Of a stretch of 10,866 nucleotides of DNA, positions 1 to 6,061 are shown in pieces; position 1 is the first letter of the stretch; each line of letters starts with the position of its first letter. Where the stretch lies: positions 1-10,866 of the forward strand of contig CAJFTA010000069.1 in assembly GCA_904419835.1 (NCBI GenBank), read 5' to 3'. The stretch is from an uncultured Pseudoflavonifractor sp. GTDB lineage: Bacteria; Bacillota; Clostridia; Oscillospirales; Oscillospiraceae. Made by a program: the position numbers and the translations under genes. Below the pieces are notes generated by a model. It made no database searches. It saw only the letters and a program-made list of their open reading frames with translations, and had not been told where the DNA came from.

Positions 1-26
1 GACATGCGCCTCGAAAATGACACTTC

Positions 27-79
27 TCATGAAATTTTTGCCGACAATTTCATCAGAAATCGAGGCGAAAATTTCATGA
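27..79. repeat. Interleaved inverted repeats at left edge
   Basis: A 12-nt inverted repeat (TCATGAAATTTT at 27-38, AAAATTTCATGA at 68-79) is interleaved with a 7-nt inverted repeat (GCCTCGA at 8-14, TCGAGGC at 60-66). The two stems cannot both form as simple hairpins, so they are either alternative or pseudoknot-like. No gene is supported here: the long plus-strand frame crossing this stretch is the antisense shadow of pepT. It resembles an extragenic repeat rather than a coding remnant, but I cannot see other copies within the window. Confidence 0.45.
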
Positions 80-87
80 AGCTCCTT

Positions 88-115
88 CGAAAAAGTGGCT
101 TCCGCCACTTTTTCG
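88..115. repeat. 12-bp perfect hairpin downstream of pepT
   Basis: The arms CGAAAAAGTGGC (88-99) and GCCACTTTTTCG (104-115) are perfectly complementary around a TTCC loop. On the minus strand the structure follows the pepT terminator hairpin by about 10 bases and carries its T-run inside the right part of the stem, as bidirectional terminators do. It may be a second pepT terminator, the terminator of a plus-strand gene left of the window, or part of an extragenic repeat. The adjacent motif at 109-125 recurs at 6047-6063. Confidence 0.5.
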
Positions 116-125
116 ACAGCCTGAA

Positions 126-154
126 GAGGCCGGGCCCCGTCTGGGCCCGGCCTC
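126..154 (-). terminator. Probable pepT terminator hairpin
   Basis: The arms GAGGCCGGGCCC (126-137) and GGGCCCGGCCTC (143-154) form a perfect 12-bp GC-rich stem with a 5-nt loop, starting 18 bases past the pepT stop codon. On the minus strand the sequence after the stem (TTCAGGCTG) lacks a good U-run, so efficiency is uncertain; the second hairpin at 88-115 may help. Placement argues for a role in ending pepT transcription. Confidence 0.6.
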
Positions 155-171
155 CTGCTCTCTGTTTGCCT

Positions 172-1389
172 TTACTCCTCCACCGTCACCAGGTTGATGA
201 GCACCTCCACCATCTTCTCCAGGCTCTCCACGGGGATATACTCGTGGACGCCGTGGAAGTTGACGCCGCCGGTGGACAGGTTGGGACAGGGCAGGCCCAT
301 GTAGCTCAGCCGCGCGCCGTCCGTGCCGCCGCGGATGGGCACCACCTGAGGCGTCACCCCGGCCTTCTCCATGGCCGCCCGGGCCCGGAGGATGAGGTAC
401 ATATGGGGCTCGATCTGCTCCTTCATGTTATAGTAGGAGTCCTTCATGTAGAGCTCCACGGTGCCCTTGCCGTACTTGCCCTCCAGATAGGCGGCCACAC
501 GGCCCAGGTACTGCTTCCGCTCCTCAAATTTCTCCCGGTCGTGGTCCCGGATGATGAAGTGGAGCTCGGCCTCGGTCTCGTCGCCCTTCATGGCGTTGAG
601 GTGGTAGAATCCCTCGTAGCCCTCGGTATGGGCCGGGGTCTCGGCAGGGGGCATCATGTTCATAAACTCGATGGCCATCAGCAGGGCGTTCCTCATCTTG
701 TTCTTGGCGGAGCCGGGGTGGATGTTCACGCCGTGGAAATACACGCCCGCATTGGCGGCGTTAAAGTTCTCATACTCAATCTCGCCCAGCTCGCCGCCGT
801 CCACGGTGTAGGCCACGGCGGCGCCGAAGCCCTCCACGTCGAAGTGGTCGGCCCCATGCCCCACCTCCTCGTCGGGGGTGATGCCCACGGCGATGCGTCC
901 GTGCTTCACCTCGGGGTGGGCCGCCAGATACTCCACAGCGGTGAGAATCTCCGCCACGCCCGCCTTGTCGTCCGCGCCCAGGAGGGTGGTGCCGTCGGTG
1001 ACAATGAGGCGCTGGCCTTTGTACCGGGCCAGGCTCTCGAAGTCCGCCTCCCGCATGACAATGCCCTGCTCCTCATTGAGGACAATGTCGCCCCCCTGGT
1101 ACTCCACAATCCGGGGCTTCACACCTGCGCCGGAGGCGTCGGGAGAGGTGTCCATGTGGGCGATGAGGCCCACGCAGGGCACGCCCTCGCACCCGGGGGT
1201 GGCAGGCAGCCAGGCGTACACATAGCCGTGGTCGTCCATATGGGCGCTCTGGAGCCCCATCTGGGACAGCTCGGCGGCCAGGGCCGCGCCCAGAATTTTC
1301 TGCTTCTCTGTGGAGGGTACGGCGGTACTGTTTTCATCAGACTGGGTATCATAGGCTACGTAGCGGAGAAACCGTTCTGCTGCGCTCAT
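172..1389 (-). CDS. pepT: Peptidase T (tripeptide aminopeptidase)
   Basis: This is a cytoplasmic zinc aminopeptidase of family M20B that removes the N-terminal residue of tripeptides, completing the breakdown of imported peptides. The 405-aa length is typical of the family. The di-zinc ligands and catalytic residues fall at the expected places: H78 and D80 in GLIAHMDTSPD, D140 in LLGADDKAG, the catalytic/ligand pair E174-E175 in TPDEEVGHGAD, D197 in YTVDGGELGE and H379 in GVNFHGVHEYIP. The ATG at 1389 is preceded on the minus strand by an AAAGGAAG ribosome binding site about 8 bases away. The gene stands alone, divergent from the hydrolase, with a 34-bp perfect palindrome just upstream of its ribosome binding site. 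I could not find a convincing promoter for it. The antisense strand is open for over 500 codons, which is a codon-composition effect. Confidence 0.97.
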   Translation of the reverse strand: MSAAERFLRYVAYDTQSDENSTAVPSTEKQKILGAALAAELSQMGLQSAHMDDHGYVYAWLPATPGCEGVPCVGLIAHMDTSPDASGAGVKPRIVEYQGGDIVLNEEQGIVMREADFESLARYKGQRLIVTDGTTLLGADDKAGVAEILTAVEYLAAHPEVKHGRIAVGITPDEEVGHGADHFDVEGFGAAVAYTVDGGELGEIEYENFNAANAGVYFHGVNIHPGSAKNKMRNALLMAIEFMNMMPPAETPAHTEGYEGFYHLNAMKGDETEAELHFIIRDHDREKFEERKQYLGRVAAYLEGKYGKGTVELYMKDSYYNMKEQIEPHMYLILRARAAMEKAGVTPQVVPIRGGTDGARLSYMGLPCPNLSTGGVNFHGVHEYIPVESLEKMVEVLINLVTVEE

Positions 1390-1409
1390 GTTTCAGGCTT
1401 CCTTTCTGC

Positions 1410-1443
1410 ACCCGGGCACACTGTCCGGACAGTGTGCCCGGGT
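1410..1443. promoter_or_regulatory. 34-bp perfect palindrome between pepT and hydrolase
   Basis: The arms ACCCGGGCACACTGTCC (1410-1426) and GGACAGTGTGCCCGGGT (1427-1443) are exact reverse complements with no spacer. It lies 20 bp before the pepT start, right next to its ribosome binding site, and ends 6 bp before the -35 element of the hydrolase promoter. It could be an operator for a dimeric regulator controlling both divergent genes, or a hairpin in the pepT leader RNA. There is no T-run on either side, so a plain terminator is unlikely. Confidence 0.7.
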
Positions 1444-1449
1444 TGTATA

Positions 1450-1478
1450 TTGACGAACGTTCCCGTTCAGGATAGACT
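1450..1478 (+). promoter_or_regulatory. Sigma-70-type promoter of the hydrolase gene
   Basis: TTGACG (1450-1455) and TAGACT (1473-1478) are separated by 17 bp. The start would be near 1485, leaving a leader of about 85 nt. That leader contains a small GC hairpin (CCCGCCG at 1505-1511 with CGGCGGG at 1518-1524). An 8-bp palindrome GAACGTTC lies in the spacer. Prediction from motif match only. Confidence 0.6.
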
Positions 1479-1570
1479 GGTATCAGAACCACATTTCTCT
1501 CCCGCCCGCCGTATCTCCGGCGGGATTCACAGGGTTGTTATTATTTTATCACAAAAGGAGTGGATTTTCT

Positions 1571-2509
1571 ATGGCGAATCTGCGGGAATTTACCTACCCC
1601 TCCAGCGACGGCATCCACCAGGTCCACGCCGCCGAGTGGACGCCGGAGAACGGCGCCCCCCGGGCAGTGCTCCAGCTGGTCCACGGCATCTCAGAGTATA
1701 TTCTGCGGTATGACGGCTTTGCCCGTTTTATGGCTGACCATGGCTTTGTGGTGGTGGGCAACGACCACCTGGGCCACGGCGGCACCGCCGCCGGGCCGGA
1801 GGAGTATGGCTTTCTGGCCGAGGAGGACGGCTGGAAGCATATTACCGACGATGTGCGTATGCTGCGGGTGCTGACCGGGGAGCGGTACGGCGGAGTGCCC
1901 TACTTCCTGATGGGCCACTCCATGGGCTCCTTTGTGGCCCGGACCTATCTGATCCGCTGGCCCGGTACGCTGGACGGCTGCATCCTCTCAGGCACCGGCC
2001 AGGAGTCCGCCGCCACCGTCTCCTTCGGCAAGGGTGTGCTGGCCATGTTCGGCGCCATCCGCGGCTATCACATCCCCTGCAAGTTCTTCAACGACCTGTC
2101 CCTGGGGGTGTACAACAAAAAATTTGCCCCCAACCGCACCGGCGCGGACTGGATCTCCCGGGACAACGACGTGGTGGACGCCTATGTGGCCGACCCGCTG
2201 TGCTCCTTCCTGCCCACGGCGGGGATGAGCCGGGACATGATGGAGGGCCTTCAATTCATCGCCGACCGGGATAACCTGGCCAAAATGGACCCGGACACCC
2301 CCGTCTACCTCTTCTCCGGCGATCAGGATCCGGTGGGCGCCATGGGCGAGGGCGTGCGGAAGGTGTACGGCTTCTTCCAGGACGCCGGGGTCAAGGATGT
2401 GACCATGAAGCTCTACCCCGGCGGGCGGCATGAGATGCTCAATGAAATCAACCGGGACGAGGTGTATCAGGATGTGCTCTCCTGGCTGGAGGGCCGTATG
2501 CCGGAGTAA
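1571..2509 (+). CDS. Alpha/beta-fold hydrolase, monoacylglycerol-lipase-like
   Basis: This serine hydrolase belongs to the Hydrolase_4 (serine aminopeptidase S33 / lysophospholipase-like) group; related proteins cleave monoacylglycerols or other small esters, but the substrate here is unknown. The 312-aa protein shows the oxyanion-hole region LVHGISEY, a GNDHLGHGGT segment typical of the group, the nucleophile elbow GHSMGSF with S117, the acid in SGDQDPVG (D253) and the catalytic histidine in GGRHEMLNE (H287), so the triad is complete and in order. There is no signal peptide, so it should be cytoplasmic. I chose the ATG at 1571 over an in-frame ATG at 1535 because AAAGGAG at 1554-1560 sits 10 bases before it and the upstream part is leader sequence. 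The gene has its own promoter and a strong terminator, so it looks monocistronic. Confidence 0.92.
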   Translation: MANLREFTYPSSDGIHQVHAAEWTPENGAPRAVLQLVHGISEYILRYDGFARFMADHGFVVVGNDHLGHGGTAAGPEEYGFLAEEDGWKHITDDVRMLRVLTGERYGGVPYFLMGHSMGSFVARTYLIRWPGTLDGCILSGTGQESAATVSFGKGVLAMFGAIRGYHIPCKFFNDLSLGVYNKKFAPNRTGADWISRDNDVVDAYVADPLCSFLPTAGMSRDMMEGLQFIADRDNLAKMDPDTPVYLFSGDQDPVGAMGEGVRKVYGFFQDAGVKDVTMKLYPGGRHEMLNEINRDEVYQDVLSWLEGRMPE

Positions 2510-2519
2510 AACCTCATGC

Positions 2520-2564
2520 AAAAACACCGGCGCGCCGCCTCAACTGGCGGCGCACCGGTGTTTT
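2520..2564. terminator. Bidirectional intrinsic terminator
   Basis: The 19-nt arms at 2521-2539 and 2546-2564 pair with a single mismatch around a 6-nt loop. They begin with AAAA and end with TTTT, so both strands get a T-run after the stem. It lies 11 bases after the hydrolase stop and 6 bases beyond the stop of the converging DUF6506-like gene, serving both. Confidence 0.9.
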
Positions 2565-2569
2565 GCTTG

Positions 2570-2851
2570 TCAGCCGAACACGGCCCTGAACAGCCCGTCC
2601 TGCTCGGGGAAGTGGACCACATAGCCCACGGGCAGGGTGCCGCCCGTGGCGTCAATGACCCGGCGGGCCCCCGCCTCGCCGAAGGCGCCGCACAGCTCAA
2701 TGCAGGCCACCCCCTCCGCCTGGAGGGCGCGGGCCGTCTCGCAGGCCTCCTCCACGCTGCTCACGCCGACAATCCGGGTGGACCCGTTCCGAATCTCTGC
2801 CCGGTCCCTCCGGCAGTCGTAATCTCCCATGACAAGAAAGGCGTATTTCAT
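2570..2851 (-). CDS. DUF6506-type small protein
   Basis: This 93-aa soluble protein has no known function. The pattern of an N-terminal MKYAFLVMGDYD strand, a central VGVSSVEEACETARAL segment, the ELCGAFGEAGARRVIDA stretch and a VGYVVHFPEQDGLF end matches what I know of the DUF6506 family; the assignment is from memory of family pattern, not a search. The length is normal for that family, so it does not appear truncated. The ATG at 2851 has a GGAGG ribosome binding site 7 bases upstream. It starts 21 bp after the SLOG-type gene and almost certainly shares its transcript, ending at the bidirectional terminator. No cysteine metal site or membrane segment is seen. Confidence 0.75.
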   Translation of the reverse strand: MKYAFLVMGDYDCRRDRAEIRNGSTRIVGVSSVEEACETARALQAEGVACIELCGAFGEAGARRVIDATGGTLPVGYVVHFPEQDGLFRAVFG

Positions 2852-2872
2852 GCTGTTTCCTCCGTCAATCCA

Positions 2873-3382
2873 TTATTCCTGCATGTCCACGTCCAGAATC
2901 TTCAGCTCCAGGCCCTTTTTCATGGCGTAGGACAGGGTGTACATGGTGCCGCCCAGCACGCCGCCGTACACGGCGATGATCATGGCCGACCGGTCCACCA
3001 TGTACCGGTCCCGCCGGAGCATACAGCCCCTGTCGTAGTGGTGCTGGACCATGGTCTCGTAGTCACACTGGGCAACCAGCCTGAAATATCGGTTCCTGTC
3101 CCGCTCCTTCCAGCGGGCGGCCTGCTCCTCGCAGGGCAGGGCGGCCTCCACAGTCACGCCGCTCCGCCGGTCCCGCAGGGCCAGGGCCGCCTCGCAGAAA
3201 TAGAAGTCCGCGCCCCGGGCCATGCCGCAGATAAAGTGGCGCATCCCCTTGTCATAGGCCTCCTCCAGGGCGGCTGCCAGCCGCTCCTTCAGCGCCAGGC
3301 AGCGGGGGTCCCACTCGTCGTCCCGCCAGGGCAGCTTGTCGGGCCGGTGGCCGGTAAAGCAGCAGGTGGTCTCTCGTTCCAT
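2873..3382 (-). CDS. SLOG-domain protein (DUF1273/YpsA-like)
   Basis: This 169-aa cytoplasmic protein has a Rossmann-like SLOG fold of the DUF1273/YpsA type. The fold is known to bind nucleotide-like ligands in relatives (lysine decarboxylase-like/LOG, DprA); the role of this branch is not settled. The sequence shows the N-terminal signature CCFTGHRPDKLPW (residues about 7-19), the ligand-loop candidate FICGMARGADFYFCE in the first half, and a second loop DRSAMIIAVYGGVLGGTMYTL near the C-terminus, followed by a short strand LKILDVD. The ATG at 3382 has GAGGAG 6 bases upstream. It is the first gene of a two-gene operon with the DUF6506-type gene and has a convincing promoter at 3421-3449. In Bacillus subtilis YpsA has been linked to cell division; transferring that role here would be speculative. 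Confidence 0.85.
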   Translation of the reverse strand: MERETTCCFTGHRPDKLPWRDDEWDPRCLALKERLAAALEEAYDKGMRHFICGMARGADFYFCEAALALRDRRSGVTVEAALPCEEQAARWKERDRNRYFRLVAQCDYETMVQHHYDRGCMLRRDRYMVDRSAMIIAVYGGVLGGTMYTLSYAMKKGLELKILDVDMQE

Positions 3383-3420
3383 AGCGTTCTCCTCATTGCT
3401 TCCCTTCTGTCGTTGTGTCC

Positions 3421-3449
3421 ATTCTAGTATATCCCGCTCCCCAAGTCAA
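3421..3449 (-). promoter_or_regulatory. Promoter of the SLOG-DUF6506 operon
   Basis: On the minus strand TTGACT (3444-3449) and TAGAAT (3421-3426) are spaced by 17 bp, placing the start about 30 bases before the SLOG gene. An 8-bp inverted repeat, ATATCCCG (3429-3436) and CGGGATAT (3450-3457), brackets the -35 element and could be an operator. Confidence 0.7.
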
Positions 3450-3492
3450 CGGGATATTCGAACACCAGTGCGAAAACTTTTTTCAAAAACCC

Positions 3493-3521
3493 CTTGCATT
3501 ATTTTTGACAGGCGCTATAAT
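3493..3521 (+). promoter_or_regulatory. Promoter of the FMN riboswitch - ribU transcript
   Basis: TATAAT (3516-3521) is preceded by TTGCAT (3494-3499, 16-bp spacing) or CTTGCA (3493-3498, 17 bp). The start would be near 3528, shortly before the riboswitch P1 stem. The same CTTGCAT...GCTATAAT layout occurs at 10577-10605. A TTGACA at 3505 is too close to the -10 to be the -35. Confidence 0.75.
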
Positions 3522-3546
3522 AGCGTTAGAACAACTGAACAGAGAA

Positions 3547-3683
3547 TGTCTTCAGGGCAGGGTGAAAATCCCGATCGGCGGTATAGTCCGCGACCCGCAG
3601 CATTGCGGCTGACCCGGTGCGACTCCGGGACCGACAGTGACGCGCACAAGCTCCAACGCGCGAAGTCTGGATGGAAGAAGATG
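3547..3683 (+). ncRNA. FMN riboswitch (RFN element)
   Basis: This aptamer senses flavin mononucleotide and turns off riboflavin genes. The conserved RFN blocks are all visible in order: TCTTCAGGGCAGGGTGAAA at the start, the CCCGATCGGCGGTATAGTCC block, CCGGTGCGACTCCGG, CCGACAGT, and GTCTGGATGGAAGAAGAT at the end. Stem P1 closes by GTCTTC (3548-3553) with GAAGAT (3677-3682). A variable arm is formed by the GCGC-rich halves near 3640-3663. It precedes ribU by about 100 nt, which fits control of riboflavin uptake by flavin level. Confidence 0.96.
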
Positions 3684-3725
3684 TGTTAATGCGATTTAAG
3701 CACCCTCCTCCTTTTGATTGTATTT

Positions 3726-3756
3726 AACACCTGAAAGGCATTGCTTTTCAGGTGTT
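3726..3756 (+). promoter_or_regulatory. Riboswitch expression-platform hairpin
   Basis: AACACCTGAAA (3726-3736) pairs perfectly with TTTCAGGTGTT (3746-3756). The left arm can instead pair with GTGTTAA (3683-3689), immediately after P1, using TTAACAC (3724-3730); this is what an antiterminator would look like. The sequence after the hairpin (ACTTTG) is a weak U-run, so termination is uncertain. A CCTCCTCC stretch at 3704-3711 could also mask the AGGAG ribosome binding site at 3768-3772. Confidence 0.55.
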
Positions 3757-3781
3757 ACTTTGTCATTAGGAGTGTTTTTTT

Positions 3782-4489
3782 ATGTCCGTTATGTCCTCGT
3801 CCCTCCCCAAGTCCAGCGCCAGCCGGCTGGACGTGCGCACCGTCGTCTGCACCGGCATGCTGTGCGCCGTCGCCTATGTGGTCATGTATCTCTCCAAGAC
3901 CATCTTCGCCCCCCTCACCGTGGTCGGGTTCCTCACCTTCGACATGAAGGACGTGATCATCGCCATCGGCGGCTTCCTCTACGGCCCCCTCAACGCCCTG
4001 TGCATCTCCGTGGTCACCTCCCTCATCGAGATGGTCACCGTCAGTGAGACCGGCCCCATCGGCCTGCTGATGAACGTGCTGTCCACCATCGCCTTTGTCT
4101 GCCCCGCCGCCTTCATCTACAAGCGCCGCCAGACCCTCTCCGCCGCCGTGATCGGCCTGGTGGTGGGCGGCGTCCTCATGACCGGCATCATGCTGCTGTG
4201 GAACTACCTCATCACCCCCCTGTACATGGACGTTCCCCGGGATGTGGTGGTGGCCATGCTGCCCACCGCCTTCCTCCCCTTCAACCTGGTCAAGGCCCTG
4301 ATGAACGGCGCCCTCACCATGCTGCTCTACAAGCCCGTGGTCACCGCCCTGCGGAAGGCCCGCCTGGTCCCCCAGCACGAGAGCTCCGCCCAGGCCCAGA
4401 AGCACCGCACCATCGGCGTTACCATTGTGGCTGTTATCCTGCTGGCCACCGCCGTGCTGCTGGGCCTGGTCCTGGCCGATATCATCTGA
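3782..4489 (+). CDS. ribU: Riboflavin ECF transporter S component RibU
   Basis: This membrane protein binds riboflavin outside the cell and delivers it inside when joined to the shared ECF module (EcfA1, EcfA2, EcfT), which is not encoded in this window. The 235-aa protein has about six hydrophobic segments, starting near residues 20-40 and ending with a strong helix at about 212-233. RibU-like features are the PLTVVGFLTFDMKDVIIAIG segment after helix 1, GFLYGPLNAL, ETGPIGLLMN, the NYLITPLYM stretch and FLPFNLVKALMNGALTMLLY. The FMN riboswitch upstream strongly supports riboflavin as the substrate. The ATG at 3782 follows AGGAG (3768-3772) by 9 bases. The gene is monocistronic, with a terminator right after it. 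The C-terminal tail before the last helix (HESSAQAQKHR) is polar and probably a loop. Confidence 0.95.
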   Translation: MSVMSSSLPKSSASRLDVRTVVCTGMLCAVAYVVMYLSKTIFAPLTVVGFLTFDMKDVIIAIGGFLYGPLNALCISVVTSLIEMVTVSETGPIGLLMNVLSTIAFVCPAAFIYKRRQTLSAAVIGLVVGGVLMTGIMLLWNYLITPLYMDVPRDVVVAMLPTAFLPFNLVKALMNGALTMLLYKPVVTALRKARLVPQHESSAQAQKHRTIGVTIVAVILLATAVLLGLVLADII

Positions 4490-4500
4490 TTGTTCTTCCC

Positions 4501-4538
4501 TGCCCCGCCCGGAGAAATGACCGGACGGGGCATTTTTT
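4501..4538 (+). terminator. Intrinsic terminator of ribU
   Basis: TGCCCCGCCCGG (4501-4512) pairs with CCGGACGGGGCA (4521-4532) with one mismatch around an 8-nt loop, followed by six T. It starts 11 bases after the ribU stop codon. Confidence 0.92.
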
Positions 4539-4551
4539 ATTGTTAAATTAT

Positions 4552-4565
4552 AGAACGTAAGTTTG
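4552..4565. promoter_or_regulatory. LexA-box-like site over the dinB -35
   Basis: AGAACGTAAGTTTG fits the Bacillota LexA (DinR) consensus CGAACRNRYGTTYC at 11 of 14 positions and keeps the GAAC-N4-GTTT core. It overlaps the first bases of the dinB -35 hexamer, exactly where a repressor would block transcription. A single imperfect match is weak by itself; its position in front of a DNA-damage polymerase gene raises the odds. Confidence 0.5.
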
Positions 4566-4591
4566 ACTTTTCCCGTCCCGGATATTATACT
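4563..4591 (+). promoter_or_regulatory. Promoter of dinB
   Basis: TTGACT (4563-4568) and TATACT (4586-4591) with a 17-bp spacer form a near-consensus housekeeping promoter. The start would be near 4598, about 35 bases before the dinB start codon. Such a strong promoter for an error-prone polymerase fits tight repression under normal conditions. Confidence 0.85.
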
Positions 4592-4632
4592 GTTGTTGAA
4601 CAATGCGTCATGAAAAAGGAGGGCGGCGCGCT

Positions 4633-5877
4633 ATGGACCGGACCATACTCCACTGTGACCTCAACAGCTTTTACGCCTCGGTGGAGCTGCTCTCCCTGCC
4701 TGAGCTGCGGGAGAGCGGAAAGCCGGTGGCGGTGTGCGGTGACCCCGACTCCCGCCACGGCATCATCCTGGCCAAGAACGAGCCCGCCAAGGCCATGGGG
4801 GTCAAGACCGCCGAGACCATCTGGCAGGCCAGGCAGAAGTGCCCCGGCCTGGTGCTCCTCCCCGCCCACCGGGACCAATACCGGAAGTACTCCCGCATGG
4901 TCAACGCCATCTATGACCGGTTCACCGACCTGGTGGAACCCTTCTCCATCGATGAGAGCTGGCTGGACATCACCGGCTCCATGCACCTGTGGGGCGGGGA
5001 CGGAAAGGCCATTGCCGACCGCATCCGGGAGACGGTGAAGGCGGAGACCGGACTGACCGTGTCGGTGGGGGTGTCCTTCAACAAGGTCTTTGCCAAGATG
5101 GGCAGCGACTATAAGAAGCCGGACGCCACCACGGTCATCACCCGGGAAAACTTCCGCCAGCTCCTCTGGCCCCTGCCGGTGACCGACCTGCTCTTTGTGG
5201 GCGGCGCGGCGGCCAGGGTGCTCCGGGGCTACGGCGTCCAGACCATCGGGGACCTGGCCCGGTTCGACCCCCAGGCTCTGGTGGCCATTCTGGGCAGGCA
5301 GGGCGCCGCCCTGCACAGCTACGCCGCCGGGACGGAGCACGAGCCGGTCATCCCCGCCCGGGACCTGCCGCCCCCCAAGTCGGTAGGCAGCGGCCTCACC
5401 TTCCGCCGCAACCTGCTGGGGCTGGAGGATGTGCGCGCCGGGCTGTCCGCCCTGTCCGACGAGGTGGCCGCCCGGCTGCGGCGGCACGGCCTCAAGTGCA
5501 CCACGGTGCAGGTCACCATCCGGGACCCCAGCTTTCGGGACATCTGCCGCCAGAAGCGGCTCCCCGCCCCCACCTACGTGTCCCGGGACATCTCCGGCGC
5601 GGCCCTGGAGCTGCTGCTGGACGCCTGGAACCTGAAGCTGCCCATCCGTGCCCTCACCGTCACCGGCCAGAACCTGGTGGATGAGGCCGACGCAGGCGAG
5701 CAGCTGGACCTCTTTGCCGCCGGCGCCGCCCCCCACCGGGACAAGCTGGAGCGGCTGGAGCGGACCATGGACAAAATCCGGGACAAGTACGGCGGCGGCG
5801 CCATCACCTTCGCCTCCGCCGTCCGGGGGGAGCCGGGCGGCACACAGCGCCAGGACGACGTACCCCCGGTGGACTGA
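4633..5877 (+). CDS. dinB: DNA polymerase IV (Y-family translesion polymerase)
   Basis: The enzyme copies past damaged DNA bases with low fidelity. The protein is 414 aa. The catalytic metal ligands are present: D9 in HCDLNSFYASVE and D107-E108 in SIDESWLDIT. Palm and fingers cover roughly residues 1-165, the thumb with helix-hairpin-helix-like GYGVQTIGDLARFDP is near 195-215, and the little-finger domain spans about 240-345. A sliding-clamp-binding motif QLDLF lies at 357-361, followed by a charged, non-conserved tail. I chose the ATG at 4633 rather than the in-frame ATG at 4603, because AAGGAGG (4616-4622) is placed properly for 4633 and the family begins directly with this sequence. The gene has its own strong promoter with a LexA-like site. 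The tryptophan after SIDES, where many homologues have an aromatic or small residue, is a subgroup variation rather than a defect. Confidence 0.96.
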   Translation: MDRTILHCDLNSFYASVELLSLPELRESGKPVAVCGDPDSRHGIILAKNEPAKAMGVKTAETIWQARQKCPGLVLLPAHRDQYRKYSRMVNAIYDRFTDLVEPFSIDESWLDITGSMHLWGGDGKAIADRIRETVKAETGLTVSVGVSFNKVFAKMGSDYKKPDATTVITRENFRQLLWPLPVTDLLFVGGAAARVLRGYGVQTIGDLARFDPQALVAILGRQGAALHSYAAGTEHEPVIPARDLPPPKSVGSGLTFRRNLLGLEDVRAGLSALSDEVAARLRRHGLKCTTVQVTIRDPSFRDICRQKRLPAPTYVSRDISGAALELLLDAWNLKLPIRALTVTGQNLVDEADAGEQLDLFAAGAAPHRDKLERLERTMDKIRDKYGGGAITFASAVRGEPGGTQRQDDVPPVD

Positions 5878-6060
5878 GCGCAAAAATGCCGTTACTTTCG
5901 CGCCGCACAGCGGCGCAAAAGTCCTCGCTCTGCTCACCGGAAGTCTTGCACAGCAAGGCTTCCGGGGCATTCGATTCCACGCGAGGCGGGCCGCTGCCCC
6001 CTCGCGCTCCCCCGCCCCGGTTCAGGCGGGTGCTTTTAAACTGAGGTTTTTCGACACGCT
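5878..6060. repeat. Hairpin cluster downstream of dinB, no gene
   Basis: No coding region is supported here. Three hairpins follow each other. The first is ACTTTCGCGCCG (5894-5905) with CGGCGCAAAAGT (5911-5922), one mismatch. The second is CCGGAAGTCTTGC (5937-5949) with GCAAGGCTTCCGG (5953-5965), one G-T pair and a 3-nt loop. The third is CGCGAGG (5980-5986) with CCTCGCG (6000-6006). A motif TTTTTCGACACGCTGAA (6047-6063) matches 109-125 at 15 of 17 positions. This has the look of a dispersed extragenic (REP-like) element. Confidence 0.55.
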
Positions 6061-6061
6061 G

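Noticed and set aside
1454..1468. LexA-like GAAC...GTTC in the hydrolase promoter spacer
   Set aside because: The half-sites are six bases apart instead of four, so the spacing does not fit the Bacillota LexA box; only the short palindrome GAACGTTC remains.
4..1713. 569-codon plus-strand open frame over pepT
   Set aside because: It is antisense to a clearly conserved pepT, is rich in His/Gly/Val from reversed GC-rich codons, shows no family motif and runs through the intergenic palindrome.
3755..4603. 282-codon minus-strand open frame over ribU
   Set aside because: The composition (Gly, His, Asp, Gln repeats) is the antisense shadow of a hydrophobic protein; it also crosses the terminator and ribosome binding site.
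4585..5970. 461-codon minus-strand open frame over dinB
   Set aside because: It is a shadow of dinB, with no recognisable motifs, and it crosses the dinB stop and the downstream hairpins.
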